This document shows, piece after piece, positions 32,094 to 41,479 of a stretch of 64,000 nt of DNA. This DNA comes from Actinobacillus indolicus (GTDB taxonomy: Bacteria > Pseudomonadota > Gammaproteobacteria > Enterobacterales > Pasteurellaceae), in assembly GCF_004519515.1 (NCBI RefSeq), contig NZ_CP038145.1, positions 1,840,001-1,904,000 on the forward strand. The letters run 5' to 3'. A program made the translations under genes and the position numbers. How positions within the stretch are numbered: the stretch's first letter is position 1; each line of letters opens with the position of its first letter. The notes under the pieces were generated by a model that worked only from the letters and a program-made list of their open reading frames with translations, searched no databases and was not told the DNA's origin.

Positions 32094-33872
32094 ATGACAA
32101 CAAAAAATCCTTTTTCCCTTGATGATATGACGCAAGATCAATCAACATGGCAGACCTTTAAACGTTTATGGCCAATGATATCGCCTTTTAAAATGGGGAT
32201 TGTGGTTGCCATGGTAGCTATGATTTTTAATGCAGTAGCAGATGCTTATTTGATCACGATGTTACAGCCTTTGATTGATGAAGGCTTTGGTGAAAAGGAG
32301 CGTAGTTTCCTGAAAATCATGGCATTTATTGTGGTAGGACTGATTTTTGCGAGAGGTATTACCAGCTTTATCTCTGCTTATTGTTTAGCCTGGGTATCGG
32401 GGAAAGTGGTAATGAATATGCGCCAAAAGGTATTTAAACATTTGATGTTTATGCCTGTGACATTTTTCGATCAAAATTCATCGGGTAAATTGCTTTCTCG
32501 TATTACCTATGATTCTGAACAGATCGCCAGTTCTTCTGCCAATGCTTTACAAAGCGTGGTTCGTGAAGGGGTATATATTATTTTCCTTATTGCGACTATG
32601 TTTTACTTTAGTTGGCGTTTATCTCTTGTTCTTTTCATTATTGGCCCTGTGATTGCGGTATTAATCCGTGTGGTATCAAAACGTTTCCGTACCTTAAGCC
32701 GTAATATGCAAGAATCAATGGGGAGCATGACCGAAAGTGCCGAACAGATGTTGCGTGGACATAAAGTGGTGTTATCCTTTGGTGGGCAGAAAGTCGAAGA
32801 AGAACGCTTCAATCATACCAGCAACGATATGCGTCGCAAAGGAATGAAAATGATGGCGGCAAGTGCGATTGCCGATCCAATTATTCAAGTGATCGCTTCT
32901 CTAGCCTTAGCAGTGGTGCTTTTTGTCGCAGGTTCGCCTGAAATTATTGGTGATGATTTAACGGCAGGGGAATTTGCTGCAGTGATTGGGGCGTTAATGG
33001 GAATTTTACGTCCATTAAAAACCTTAACCAACGTTAATGCCCAGTTCCAACGAGGAATGGCAGCAAGCCAAACACTCTTTACCTTATTTGATCTGCCAAC
33101 AGAAAAAAATGAAGGTACTTATCAAATTGAACGAGCCAAAGGCGACATTCGTTTTGAAAACGTTACCTTTACTTATTTTGGTAAAGAACAACCCGCTTTA
33201 AAAAATATCTCGTTTAATTTACCAGCAGGGAAAACCTTGGCGTTAGTTGGGCGTTCTGGCTCTGGGAAATCGACGATTGCGAATTTGATTACCCGTTTTT
33301 ATGAAATTGATTCAGGCAATATTTATCTTGATGATCATAAAATTCAAGAGTACACCTTAAACAATTTACGTGAACAGTGTGCAATTGTTTCTCAACAGGT
33401 TCATCTGTTTAACGATACCATTGCGAATAACATTGCTTATGCGGCCAAAGACAAATACAGCCGTGAGCAGATTGAAACTGCAGCTAAAGCCGCTTATGCG
33501 ATGGAATTTATCGAAAAAATGCCACAAGGCCTGGATACAGTAATTGGTGAAAACGGGGTAAGCCTATCTGGTGGACAGCGTCAGCGTTTGGCGATTGCCC
33601 GTGCTTTATTAAGAAATTCTCCTGTTTTAGTCTTAGATGAAGCCACTTCAGCATTAGATACTGAATCAGAGCGTGCGATTCAAGCAGCCCTTGATGAACT
33701 ACAAAAAGATCGCACCGTTTTAGTGATTGCCCACCGCTTATCTACTATTGAAAATGCCGATGAAATTTTAGTAGTAGATCATGGCGAAATTATCGAACGT
33801 GGATCACATAAAGTCTTGTTAGAAAAAGGCGGAGCTTATAAACAGTTGCATCAGATGCAGTTTAGTGAGTAA
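32094..33872 (+). CDS. msbA: Lipid A export ATP-binding/permease protein MsbA
   Basis: MsbA flips lipid A-core across the inner membrane. The 592-residue half-transporter has six membrane helices (about residues 20-320). Its ABC domain has Walker A GRSGSGKST, signature LSGGQRQR and Walker B VLVLDEATSALD. In E. coli lpxK follows msbA; here a terminator and the convergent dxs gene follow, so lpxK is elsewhere. Confidence 0.96.
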   Translation: MTTKNPFSLDDMTQDQSTWQTFKRLWPMISPFKMGIVVAMVAMIFNAVADAYLITMLQPLIDEGFGEKERSFLKIMAFIVVGLIFARGITSFISAYCLAWVSGKVVMNMRQKVFKHLMFMPVTFFDQNSSGKLLSRITYDSEQIASSSANALQSVVREGVYIIFLIATMFYFSWRLSLVLFIIGPVIAVLIRVVSKRFRTLSRNMQESMGSMTESAEQMLRGHKVVLSFGGQKVEEERFNHTSNDMRRKGMKMMAASAIADPIIQVIASLALAVVLFVAGSPEIIGDDLTAGEFAAVIGALMGILRPLKTLTNVNAQFQRGMAASQTLFTLFDLPTEKNEGTYQIERAKGDIRFENVTFTYFGKEQPALKNISFNLPAGKTLALVGRSGSGKSTIANLITRFYEIDSGNIYLDDHKIQEYTLNNLREQCAIVSQQVHLFNDTIANNIAYAAKDKYSREQIETAAKAAYAMEFIEKMPQGLDTVIGENGVSLSGGQRQRLAIARALLRNSPVLVLDEATSALDTESERAIQAALDELQKDRTVLVIAHRLSTIENADEILVVDHGEIIERGSHKVLLEKGGAYKQLHQMQFSE

Positions 33873-33925
33873 TACTGTTTACGAAAGATACTTCTTAAGT
33901 AGGAATAATAGACAGAATGGTTATT

Positions 33926-33965
33926 AAAAATTGGCTTAAATCCCATAGGGTTTAAGCCAATTTTT
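33926..33965. terminator. Bidirectional terminator between msbA and dxs
   Basis: AAAAATTGGCTTAAA and TTTAAGCCAATTTTT form a 15-bp stem; the loop contains a further small CCC/GGG pairing. T-tracts lie on both sides. Confidence 0.9.
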
Positions 33966-33997
33966 ATAAATTCATCGGTTACGACATAATTTTTTTA

Positions 33998-35845
33998 TTA
34001 AAGTGCTTGAGCAATTTTTTGTTGGATACCTTTTGCATCAAGTCCTAAATCTGCATAGGCTTCTGGCTGTGTGGCTTGAGGGACAAAGAAATCAGGAATA
34101 CCTAACATCACAAGCGGTCGGATTTTGCCTATTTTTTGCAAATATTCGTTGACGGCACTACCTGCACCGCCTTGAATTGCATTTTCTTCAAGGGTGACGA
34201 TCAGTTCATGACTATCGGCAAGTTCAGCAATTAAAGCTTCATCAAGCGGTTTTACAAAGCGCATATCAACAAGCGTGTAATTGTGGGCTTCTGCCACTTG
34301 TTTGGCTTCGTTTAATAATGCCCCGAAGTTGAGAATAGCGACCTTTTCCCCTTGTTTTAACACTTTGCCTTTGCCGATTTCAAGGGCTTGCATCGGTTGA
34401 AGTTCAACGCCTTGTGCATTTCCCCTTGGGTAACGCACCGCAACAGGGCTGTTCATTGTGTAAGCGGTGTAAAGCATTTGACGCATTTCATTTTCGTCAC
34501 TTGGACACATTATCGTCATATTTGGGATACAACGCATAAAACTTAAATCAAATGCACCTTGATGGGTCTGTCCGTCTGCACCTACAATGCCTGCACGGTC
34601 AATCGCAAAAATCACAGGCAAGTTTTGAATAGCCACATCGTGAATAAGTTGGTCGTAAGCACGTTGTAGGAAGCTAGAGTAAATCGCCACCACAGGTTTG
34701 TAGCCTGCAATCGCAAGCCCTGCCCCAAAGGTCACAGCGTGCTGTTCGGCAATCGCCACATCAAAGTATTGTTGTTGAAAGCGTTTGGAAAACTCAACCA
34801 TTCCCGAACCTTCACGCATTGCAGGGGTAATGCCGATAATTTTCGGATCACGTTCTGCCATTTCGCAAAGCCAGTCGCCAAAAATGTTGGAATAGGTCGG
34901 TGCGGATTTTGTTTGTGGTAACTTACCGCTTGTGTGGTCAAATTTCGGTACACCGTGGAAGCCGATAGGGTCTTGTTCCGCTGGGGTATAGCCTTTGCCT
35001 TTTTTAGTTTTGATGTGTAAGAACTGTGGACCTGACATATTTCGCATATTTTTCAGGGTAGAAATCAGTTCTTCAATATCGTGTCCGTCAATCGGGCCGA
35101 TATAGTTAAAGCCAAGGGTTTCAAACATTGTCCCCACAGGCGAAACAAAGCCTTTAACGTGTTCTTCCGTTTTTCGGACAAACTCTTTGATTGGAGGAAG
35201 TCCAGAAAGCAGTTTTTTACCACCTTCACGTAAAGTGCCATAAAGTGAGCCTGTGAAAAGGCGAGCTAAATGGTTATTCAAAGCCCCCACATTTTCTGAA
35301 ATGGACATTTCGTTATCATTTAAGATAACCAACATATCCGTATGAATTGAGCCTGCGTGGTTGATTGCTTCAAACGCCATACCAGCGGTAATTGCTCCAT
35401 CACCAATTACACAAACCGTTTTACGTCCTGCGTTCTCTTTTTCTGCAGCAACGGCAATACCTAAACCAGCACTAATGGAAGTAGAAGAGTGTCCAACACT
35501 TAGCACATCAAAAGGGCTTTCTTCACGCCAAGGGAAGGGGTGTAAGCCGTCTTTTTGACGAATTGTGTGCATTTGGTCACGGCGGCCTGTTAAGATTTTA
35601 TGTGGATAGGCTTGATGTCCAACATCCCATAAAAGTTGATCAAATGGCGTTTGATAAACATAATGCAAGGCAACAGTCAATTCGACCACGCCTAATCCAG
35701 AGGCTAAGTGACCGCTTGTCTGACTGACTGACTCTAACAAATAGGCACGCAGTTCATCACAAAGAGGCTGAAGTTTATCTTTTGGTAATAAACGCAAATC
35801 ATCAGGTGAGTTGATTTGACTGAGCAATGGATAGGTCTTTTGCAT
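33998..35845 (-). CDS. dxs: 1-deoxy-D-xylulose-5-phosphate synthase
   Basis: Dxs condenses pyruvate and glyceraldehyde 3-phosphate, the first step of the MEP isoprenoid route. The 615-residue product has the thiamine diphosphate motif GDGAITAGMAFEA with NDNEMSIS, and the DRAGIVGADGQTHQGAFD segment with the catalytic Glu in IAEQHAV. The length is near E. coli Dxs (620). The usual neighbours xseB and ispA are absent; suhB lies upstream in the same direction after 55 bases. Confidence 0.97.
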   Translation of the reverse strand: MQKTYPLLSQINSPDDLRLLPKDKLQPLCDELRAYLLESVSQTSGHLASGLGVVELTVALHYVYQTPFDQLLWDVGHQAYPHKILTGRRDQMHTIRQKDGLHPFPWREESPFDVLSVGHSSTSISAGLGIAVAAEKENAGRKTVCVIGDGAITAGMAFEAINHAGSIHTDMLVILNDNEMSISENVGALNNHLARLFTGSLYGTLREGGKKLLSGLPPIKEFVRKTEEHVKGFVSPVGTMFETLGFNYIGPIDGHDIEELISTLKNMRNMSGPQFLHIKTKKGKGYTPAEQDPIGFHGVPKFDHTSGKLPQTKSAPTYSNIFGDWLCEMAERDPKIIGITPAMREGSGMVEFSKRFQQQYFDVAIAEQHAVTFGAGLAIAGYKPVVAIYSSFLQRAYDQLIHDVAIQNLPVIFAIDRAGIVGADGQTHQGAFDLSFMRCIPNMTIMCPSDENEMRQMLYTAYTMNSPVAVRYPRGNAQGVELQPMQALEIGKGKVLKQGEKVAILNFGALLNEAKQVAEAHNYTLVDMRFVKPLDEALIAELADSHELIVTLEENAIQGGAGSAVNEYLQKIGKIRPLVMLGIPDFFVPQATQPEAYADLGLDAKGIQQKIAQAL

Positions 35846-35900
35846 AGGCTTATCTTAAATGGTTAAGTGGGCATAGCCCACCAAAATTATCTCTTAATTA

Positions 35901-36713
35901 TTATGCTTTCAGTTCTTCAGTTAAGGTTGGCTGAATACTGTTTAAAATTTCTTTCACAACACGGCCACTACCTGCAACCACATTACCTGATTTCAAGTAG
36001 TCTGTTCCACCAACAAAGTTGGTCACTAATGCACCTGCTTCACGAGCAATTAAATCGCCAGCTGCACAATCCCACGGTTTTAAGCCGATTTCAAAGTAAC
36101 CGTCAACACGGCCAGCCGCAACATAAGCTAAATCTAATGCCGCAGAACCTGTACGGCGGAAATCTGCAACGCCATTGTTCATTAAAGCTTCAATCATATT
36201 TAAATGAGCAGTACGATGTTTTGCAACTTTAAATGGGAAACCTGTTGCTAACACAGTGCCTTGTAAATCACGGCGTTCATTACTAATACGTAAGCGGAAT
36301 TCATTTAATTTTGTACCTTCACCACGCACTGCCGTGAATAATTCGTTACGAATAGGATCATACACAACCCCCACTTCGGTACGACCGCTCACACGAATTG
36401 CAATCGACACCGCAAAATGCGGTAAGCGTTTAACAAAGTTCGTTGTACCATCTAATGGATCAATTACCCATTGAACATCGTTATTTGTACCAGCTAAAAC
36501 GCCTGATTCCTCACCAACAATAGCATGGTCAGGGTACGATTTGCGGATCACTTCAATGATAGCTGCTTCTGCTGCCTTATCAATTTCTGTGACATAGTCA
36601 TTTGAGCCTTTTTGAGCAACTTGAGTATCTTGAGGCGCTTGCTCATAGCCTTTAGCAATAATATTGCCCGCTTTTCGTGCTGCACGAATAGCGATATTTA
36701 ACATTGGATTCAT
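35901..36713 (-). CDS. suhB: Inositol-1-monophosphatase SuhB
   Basis: SuhB is a magnesium-dependent inositol monophosphatase that also joins the rRNA antitermination complex. The 270-residue product starts MNPMLNIAIRAARKAGNIIA and has the metal-binding motifs GEESG, WVIDPLDGTTNFVKRLPHF and WDCAAGDLIAREAGA. The start is the same as in E. coli. It may be transcribed with dxs. Confidence 0.96.
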   Translation of the reverse strand: MNPMLNIAIRAARKAGNIIAKGYEQAPQDTQVAQKGSNDYVTEIDKAAEAAIIEVIRKSYPDHAIVGEESGVLAGTNNDVQWVIDPLDGTTNFVKRLPHFAVSIAIRVSGRTEVGVVYDPIRNELFTAVRGEGTKLNEFRLRISNERRDLQGTVLATGFPFKVAKHRTAHLNMIEALMNNGVADFRRTGSAALDLAYVAAGRVDGYFEIGLKPWDCAAGDLIAREAGALVTNFVGGTDYLKSGNVVAGSGRVVKEILNSIQPTLTEELKA

Positions 36714-36859
36714 AATTCCACCAGATTTTAAAGAACATAAAAGGATTAGGATTATAGAGAAAGTTAGGGAATAAAGGAATAGGGTGATGAAAAAAGCCTA
36801 TTTGTAAGTAGCCTTATCTGCTATACTTTCCGCAATTTTTTTTCATTATCGAGAATATT

Positions 36860-37885
36860 ATGAATCACAAATTTAATGCGAAGACACCACGTTTTAAAAC
36901 TACGGAAGAACGTCGTAAGCCTAAATTCAGAACACAAGAAGGCAAAGAAAGAAAAGAGAGAAGTTCAGAGTACCGTGATAAATTTCAAAAGACAGAAAGA
37001 TCTCACGATAAACCGAATTTCTCCATTTATCCAACGGAAGCGAAAAAAGCTGGGCGAGAAGGATCAGTAAAAATTAGTGTCAAAGGTGGAAACAATAAGC
37101 CAGCGGAGAAAAAAACAGGTCCACTTTCGCCAAGAGCGCCTGAAAAAATTCGCAATAACCGAGCAACAGAAATGAAAGTTTATGGCGAAAATGCTTGCCA
37201 TACCTTATTCCAGCAGCGTCCAGAAGCTATCGTTCGTTTATGGGCAACGGTTGAAGGGGCAAAGAAAGCGGGTGAATTATTAAGTTATCTTGCAGAACAG
37301 AAAAAAGCCTATCACGTTGTCGATAGTGAAGAGATGGAACGTGTAACTGGCACGGAACATCACGGCGGTATCTGTTTATTAGTGAAAAAATCATCACCAT
37401 TTTCATTAGAAGGGTATTTGCAAGTTGCCCGTCAGCATGATTGCTTGGTGCTATTAGATGGGGTAAATAATGCGCAAAATGTCGGCGGAATTATCCGTAC
37501 TTGTGCATTTTATGGCGTAAAAGGCATTATTGTAGAAAGTAACGATATTCTTAACTCAAGCAATGCTGCTCGTGTGGCAGAAGGTGGCTTAGAGTTTGTT
37601 CACCCATTAGAAACTAAACATAAACAGATTGCCTTAACGCAATTACGCAATGCAGGTTATCAAATTGTTCATTTAACTCGTCAAAAACAAGCTCCATCGC
37701 TAGCGAAAACAACATTAGCAGAGAAAGTTGTTTTTGTGCTCAGTGAAATTGTGCCAAACGATGCTGAATATCCAGAAGATACGGCAGTACAGCTCTCTTT
37801 TGCAAATCCGTTAAACAGTGGATTAAATGTGTCAGTAAATGCAGGAATTTTATTAGCTCAGTGGTATCACTTATATAAAGTGTAG
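36860..37885 (+). CDS. yfiF: TrmH/SpoU-family RNA methyltransferase (YfiF-like)
   Basis: A 341-residue protein. The first 110 residues are basic and Lys/Arg-rich, likely disordered and RNA-binding. Next is an RNA-binding substrate domain (about 115-185), then a SPOUT domain with the knot motifs LLDGVNNAQNVGGIIRTCAF, GIIVESNDILNSSNAARVAE and LNSGLNVSVNAGILLAQW. The YfiF group is an uncharacterised tRNA/rRNA methyltransferase. The target is unknown. Single gene with start at 36860. Confidence 0.9.
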   Translation: MNHKFNAKTPRFKTTEERRKPKFRTQEGKERKERSSEYRDKFQKTERSHDKPNFSIYPTEAKKAGREGSVKISVKGGNNKPAEKKTGPLSPRAPEKIRNNRATEMKVYGENACHTLFQQRPEAIVRLWATVEGAKKAGELLSYLAEQKKAYHVVDSEEMERVTGTEHHGGICLLVKKSSPFSLEGYLQVARQHDCLVLLDGVNNAQNVGGIIRTCAFYGVKGIIVESNDILNSSNAARVAEGGLEFVHPLETKHKQIALTQLRNAGYQIVHLTRQKQAPSLAKTTLAEKVVFVLSEIVPNDAEYPEDTAVQLSFANPLNSGLNVSVNAGILLAQWYHLYKV

Positions 37886-37942
37886 TTTAAATCGCGTTAA
37901 TAAAAACGCAATAAGCTTTATGTGCTAAAGGTTTAATATTTT

Positions 37943-37984
37943 TTAGGAACACAGTTTTTTATTTAGGATGTTCTGTGTTCCTAA
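37943..37984. repeat. Perfect 12-bp inverted repeat after yfiF
   Basis: TTAGGAACACAG and CTGTGTTCCTAA are separated by 18 bases. There is no U-tract after it on the plus strand. It could be a weak terminator or a protein site. Between it and the element boundary (37985-38117) I see no gene. Confidence 0.5.
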
Positions 37985-38117
37985 CAATGTTACTAAAATT
38001 CACGATTAAATACGAAAAAAGACGGTAAAAAACGATAAGCAAAAAGTATAAAAAGGGCTTTGAAGCTTTGTGTATCAAGGGTTTTGCGAAAGGTTGCGAT
38101 AGGCTAAGAAAGGTTAT

Positions 38118-38132
38118 TTGGTCCCCCTACCG
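38118..38132. other. Putative left attachment site
   Basis: TTGGTCCCCCTACCG matches ATGGTCCCCCCTACCG at the 3' end of the tRNA-Ile2 gene (42893-42908) except for the first base and one missing C. It marks the likely left junction of the element. Confidence 0.5.
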
Positions 38133-38194
38133 TTTTTGATCCTAGCTATAACTTATTGATAAATAAGATAATGCAAAACTAAAAATCGGTGAAA

Positions 38195-38214
38195 AGGTAA
38201 CATTTGAGGTAACA
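38195..38214. repeat. Left integrase arm-type repeats
   Basis: AGGTAACATTTGAGGTAACA is a tandem pair of AGGTAACA. The same pair, with one base changed, lies at 42763-42782 near the other end. Paired short repeats near both ends are typical arm-binding sites for tyrosine integrases. Confidence 0.6.
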
Positions 38215-38377
38215 CGCTCTTTTATGGTTCGCTTACGTGGTCTATTTTTGATTGGTTTTTGGTGGTTTTGCAAAGGGTTCAATGCTGAAGAAATAATTTG
38301 ATTAAAATCAATTTTATTATTCACAAATAGCAAATAAAAATAGATAAAAAATTTTTTTAAAACTTTTAGGCGATTTT

Positions 38378-38473
38378 AATCACTTGCTCACTTGAACACT
38401 TGTGAATATTAACTTATTGATTATCAAAGATTTTTTATTTGGTTTTTAAGTGATTAGAAGTGATCAAGTGATT
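38378..38473. repeat. Left AAGTGATT iteron cluster
   Basis: Three 8-base units AATCACTT, GCTCACTT and GAACACTT run in tandem from 38378. After about 46 bases of AT-rich DNA come AAGTGATT, AAGTGATC and AAGTGATT (38448-38473) in the opposite sense. The layout is repeated at 41300-41400. Confidence 0.7.
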
Positions 38474-38552
38474 TAAGTTATTCACTTCTAACATTTCACA
38501 TTGACAATGTAGGTATTTTTACTAAAAATTCCACTAAGAAGAAAAATGGGGT

Positions 38553-38864
38553 ATGGCTATGGATTTGATTTATATCATTCTCGGCATTGTGGGCTTTGTT
38601 GTGATTGCTTGGATTTACTTTGCCTTTTTCTCTATTGGTATGGAACCGTCTGAAGAAATGTTCGAGTTCTGCGTATTTTTGGGGCTATTCTTTCTTTTTC
38701 CCGTTACTCTTTATTTGTTGCGAGATATTCAGGGGTTTGCTGAATGGGCTATATTATCGGCTTGTCTCGTTGTTCTAGTTTTGATTTTCTTCTCTCCGTT
38801 CATTTTTATTGGCTTACTCTTACTTGAAAGCTTCGCGAATTGCATTTCTTCATTATGTGATTAA
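38553..38864 (+). CDS. Small membrane protein of the element
   Basis: A 103-residue protein with three hydrophobic segments (about residues 5-27, 37-58 and 66-95) and an acidic loop (GMEPSEEMFEF). I do not recognise the family. Start at 38553 or at the next Met (38559). An intrinsic terminator follows. Genes of this size in satellites are often accessory, but no function can be assigned. Confidence 0.65.
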   Translation: MAMDLIYIILGIVGFVVIAWIYFAFFSIGMEPSEEMFEFCVFLGLFFLFPVTLYLLRDIQGFAEWAILSACLVVLVLIFFSPFIFIGLLLLESFANCISSLCD

Positions 38865-38880
38865 ATAGATAAAAGCAAAA

Positions 38881-38906
38881 AAAGGCTGTAACCAGCCTTT
38901 TATTTT
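38881..38906 (+). terminator. Intrinsic terminator after the small membrane protein gene
   Basis: AAAGGCTG, loop TAAC, CAGCCTTT, followed by TATTTT. Confidence 0.8.
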
Positions 38907-39128
38907 AACTATTTCGCCATTCATCTTCGATAGTGTGTACATTATTGAAATAGATATTTGTCCTATTCTTACCGTCAATTAGTCTTATTTTTAACGTTGG
39001 ATGCATTCGTTTTTTCTTGATTGCTTTTTCTATCGAGCCATCTTCTTATTCTCTTTGCTGCTTGTATGTGGTTTTATAGGTTTTTATGCGTTTATTTTAA
39101 GCAACTTCGCATTTTCGGCTACGTTCCC
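38905..39128 (-). pseudogene. Decayed coding remnant inside the element
   Basis: The minus strand here reads EDGSIEKAIKKKRMHPTLKI and then RLIDGKNRTNIYFNNVHTIE before a stop at 38905-38907. The frame is broken by a TAA near 39043, and upstream another frame reads KYWGNVAENAKLLKINA before a stop. The amino acid pattern looks coding rather than random. I cannot name a family. Confidence 0.35.
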
Positions 39129-39155
39129 CCAATATTTCAAACTCTATAATTTTTA

Positions 39156-39403
39156 GTGGGAAAAGTGGGAAAAGTGGGAAAGAATTGTAAAGATACTTAT
39201 TGCACAAGGCTTCAGGACACTTCTATTTTTAGTCCAAAGTGGGAAAGCAAGTGGGAAAGCTTTCCCACTTTGCCAAAGGGCTAATTTAATGAAGTGGGAA
39301 AGGGATTGGACAATATATAAACAAATTTAATTTATAACACATTGACTTATATGAATTTTATTTTTAACTCTTTTCATTTTCCCACTTTTCCCACTTTTCC
39401 CAC
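39156..39403. repeat. Mirror-symmetric GTGGGAAA iteron cluster, candidate origin
   Basis: Direct GTGGGAAA units lie at 39156, 39165 and 39174 (9-base period), then at 39239, 39251 and 39294. Inverted TTTCCCAC units lie at 39261 and, as TTTTCCCAC with 9-base period, at 39377, 39386 and 39395. The units at 39251 and 39261 join into a perfect 18-bp palindrome around GC. AT-rich DNA (39301-39376) separates the left and right groups. This is how iteron origins of replication look. Confidence 0.75.
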
Positions 39404-39504
39404 TTACTTTTTCTTTCCCATAGATTTGCGAGGAATGAAAAAATTGCTCAACTTCATAATTTTTATTATGTTAAATAGAAATCTATCAAAGCACATAATA
39501 AAAA

Positions 39505-39530
39505 AGCCTATCAAAATTTTCTGATAGACT
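39505..39530. terminator. Terminator after the DUF927 gene
   Basis: AGCCTATCA pairs with TGATAGACT (one wobble), with TTTTTTA on the minus-strand side and TTTTTTAT on the plus side. Confidence 0.75.
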
Positions 39531-39537
39531 TTTTTAT

Positions 39538-40972
39538 TTAGTCTTTATCCTGTGGCGGATAAATGCAATATGCTCTTTTAATCGCCCCACGCTGAAATTC
39601 ACTTGGAATAGTGGATAAATTGCGCCCTTGCTCTTTTTTGAATAATCGCCCTTTTTCAATTAAAACATTAATAACGTGTTTTTCCTGAAAGCCGGTGAAT
39701 TCACTATTTAGCGCGTGTGAAAAAACATAGTATAAAGGCTCTGAACCGTCCACAAATGCACCAGCGGGGTTGCTTGCCTCAATAATATAGCCGTGATTGT
39801 CTTTGCGGTGAAACCTATGCAAATTTTGTGATAAGAAACTATCTAATTTTTCAATGATTTTTCTTGTTTCGTTGTCTTCGTATCCATTATTTTCTATCCA
39901 TAAATTAAAAACGTGGTGTAATGTTTCTGTGATTTCTGCTGCCGTCCAGCCTGTAATATGGCGTGAACACTGGCAAGCGGTTTCAAGTACGGCAAAATTC
40001 CTAGCTACCCGTCCGATCTGATTACTTACTTTTCTATCTTTGGGTAAATAATCCGTCCATTGCTGATTATAAAATCTAAAAATTTCTTCAATTTCGTTTT
40101 TATGTTCAGCTAAGTATAAAATCCACTCTCTGCCAGCCGTGCCGTAAAAGGTCTTACTATTCTGATCTAGGTTTTCGGCAAATGCTTTCCCTTGCTCCAT
40201 TATCGATTTTTTACTATCTGTAAATTCGTGAAAGTTTCTATATTGCTCAAAAGGAATATTAACAAGGCGAACCAATTCCCCCGCTTTTACTGGTATTTTA
40301 TACTGTTCGAGCTGTGTTTCTAAGTCTCTCTCTCCCGTACTTAATACTAAAACATTCCAATTTCGTTTTTTACGGTTCCCTCCATCTGCTTTGGCTCGCG
40401 TTTTATCTTCACCATTAAATAGCGCATAGGCAATATCTTTCCCGTGTTTCGGGTCAATTTGTGTTAGTTCGTCCATTACTAATAAGCCATCATTATGGGA
40501 TATTGCCTCATTGATGATTCCATTATCCGTACCTTTCCAGCTAGATAATGATAGCTTCCCGTGTCCATAAAGACTGGCGCCAGCTTGTGAGGCAATACTT
40601 TTCCCTGATGATGAATTAACATATAAATGCAAGCCAAAACTTGGGGCTTTTAATAGGTGAATGATAGGCGCAGCCAATCCGCAAGCGATTGAAAGCATAA
40701 TCATAGAATTTCCAATTGCATAGCGGGCTATATGGTCCTGCCAATCGCTTAAGCTACCCTGTGTGGTGTAGTACTGCGCTTTTTCGGCTTTAATGCGTAG
40801 AAATAAGGGCTTTTCGCTGGAAGTCTCGCCGATAATATCGCCGTTCGGCATAACATAAGCGCCATTTTTCCAGCCTGATTTACTCGTAATTTCCCACCGT
40901 TTCGCCCATTGGCTTTCGTTTTGAATGTAATCGGCTAATTCAATCCGTATTTGTTCGGGGTGTGATGGCTGA
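39538..40972 (-). pseudogene. DUF927 domain protein, 5' end lost
   Basis: The ATG at 40851 gives 437 residues, but the same frame runs on upstream to a TGA at 40973 and clearly encodes the missing start of the domain (LADYIQNESQWAKRWEITSK, then SGWKNGAYVMPNGDIIGE). DUF927 is a P-loop helicase-like domain found at the C-terminus of mobile-element primases. Walker A is degenerate-looking but present in LYVNSSSGKSIASQAG, and Walker B in LLVMDELTQID. Intact proteins carry an N-terminal primase part, which is absent. The gene therefore has lost its start; a short protein from 40851 is possible. Confidence 0.75.
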
Positions 40973-41299
40973 TTTCACAAAATCAAGCAAAAATTAGGGA
41001 TTGCAAGCGGTGAGATGTTGGGGCGGTTTTGCAAAAATGGGGCGTTTTTCGTGGGTTCTCTCATTGTTCTATCAAGCAGAATTTAAAAAGGGCGTTTTTG
41101 ACTGCGTAGAAATGCAAAAAATTGCGTAGATTTGCGTAAAAAATAGAGCAGTTTAGGGCGTGAATGGCGTTATACAGGGCAAGGCTTAAGGCTATTTTTG
41201 CATTTGCATAAAAATCACTATATTTAGTGTGCGGGCGTGGCGGGGATACAACGACCCGCGTTTAGGGGCGGGCGATTTTGTCACTTACTTATAACTTTT
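40973..41299. other. Non-coding or decayed stretch upstream of the DUF927 gene
   Basis: No intact gene. On the minus strand the DUF927 frame continues above its TGA back to an ATG at 41064, and a different frame (41061-41261) stays open for 67 codons but has no start codon. The latter reads like the short Ala-rich proteins (YANAKIALSLALYNAIHAL) that overlap primases in P4-like elements. One uptake signal (ACCGCTTGCA variant) is present. Confidence 0.4.
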
Positions 41300-41400
41300 A
41301 ATCACTTACTCACTTCTAATTTATACTTAATCACTTCTATTTTTTCTTTTGAAAATCAAATAGATAAATAGAATATAAGTGATTAAGTGAACAAGTGATT
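41300..41400. repeat. Right AAGTGATT iteron cluster
   Basis: AATCACTT and ACTCACTT in tandem from 41300, another AATCACTT at 41329, then AAGTGATT, AAGTGAAC and AAGTGATT in tandem (8-base period) at 41377-41400. Same layout and nearly the same length as 38378-38473. The stretch 41401-41479 is AT-rich and holds nothing else. Confidence 0.7.
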
Positions 41401-41479
41401 AAAAATAAAAAAGTTTTATATTTACAATAAAAAGGAAGAATAAAAAAGCGGGGCATAATTTCCCCGCTTGGTGTGGTGG

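Noticed and set aside
35867..36232. 121-residue plus-strand ORF opposite suhB
   Set aside because: It lies wholly opposite the end of suhB and is His/Gln/Leu-rich as expected for antisense frames.
38142..38333. 63-residue minus-strand ORF at the left end of the element
   Set aside because: It covers the integrase arm sites and AT-rich DNA, has no ribosome-binding site and a composition unlike protein.
39156..39403. CRISPR-like array
   Set aside because: The repeats are only 8-9 bases, occur in both orientations, and have no spacers of even length; no cas genes are near.
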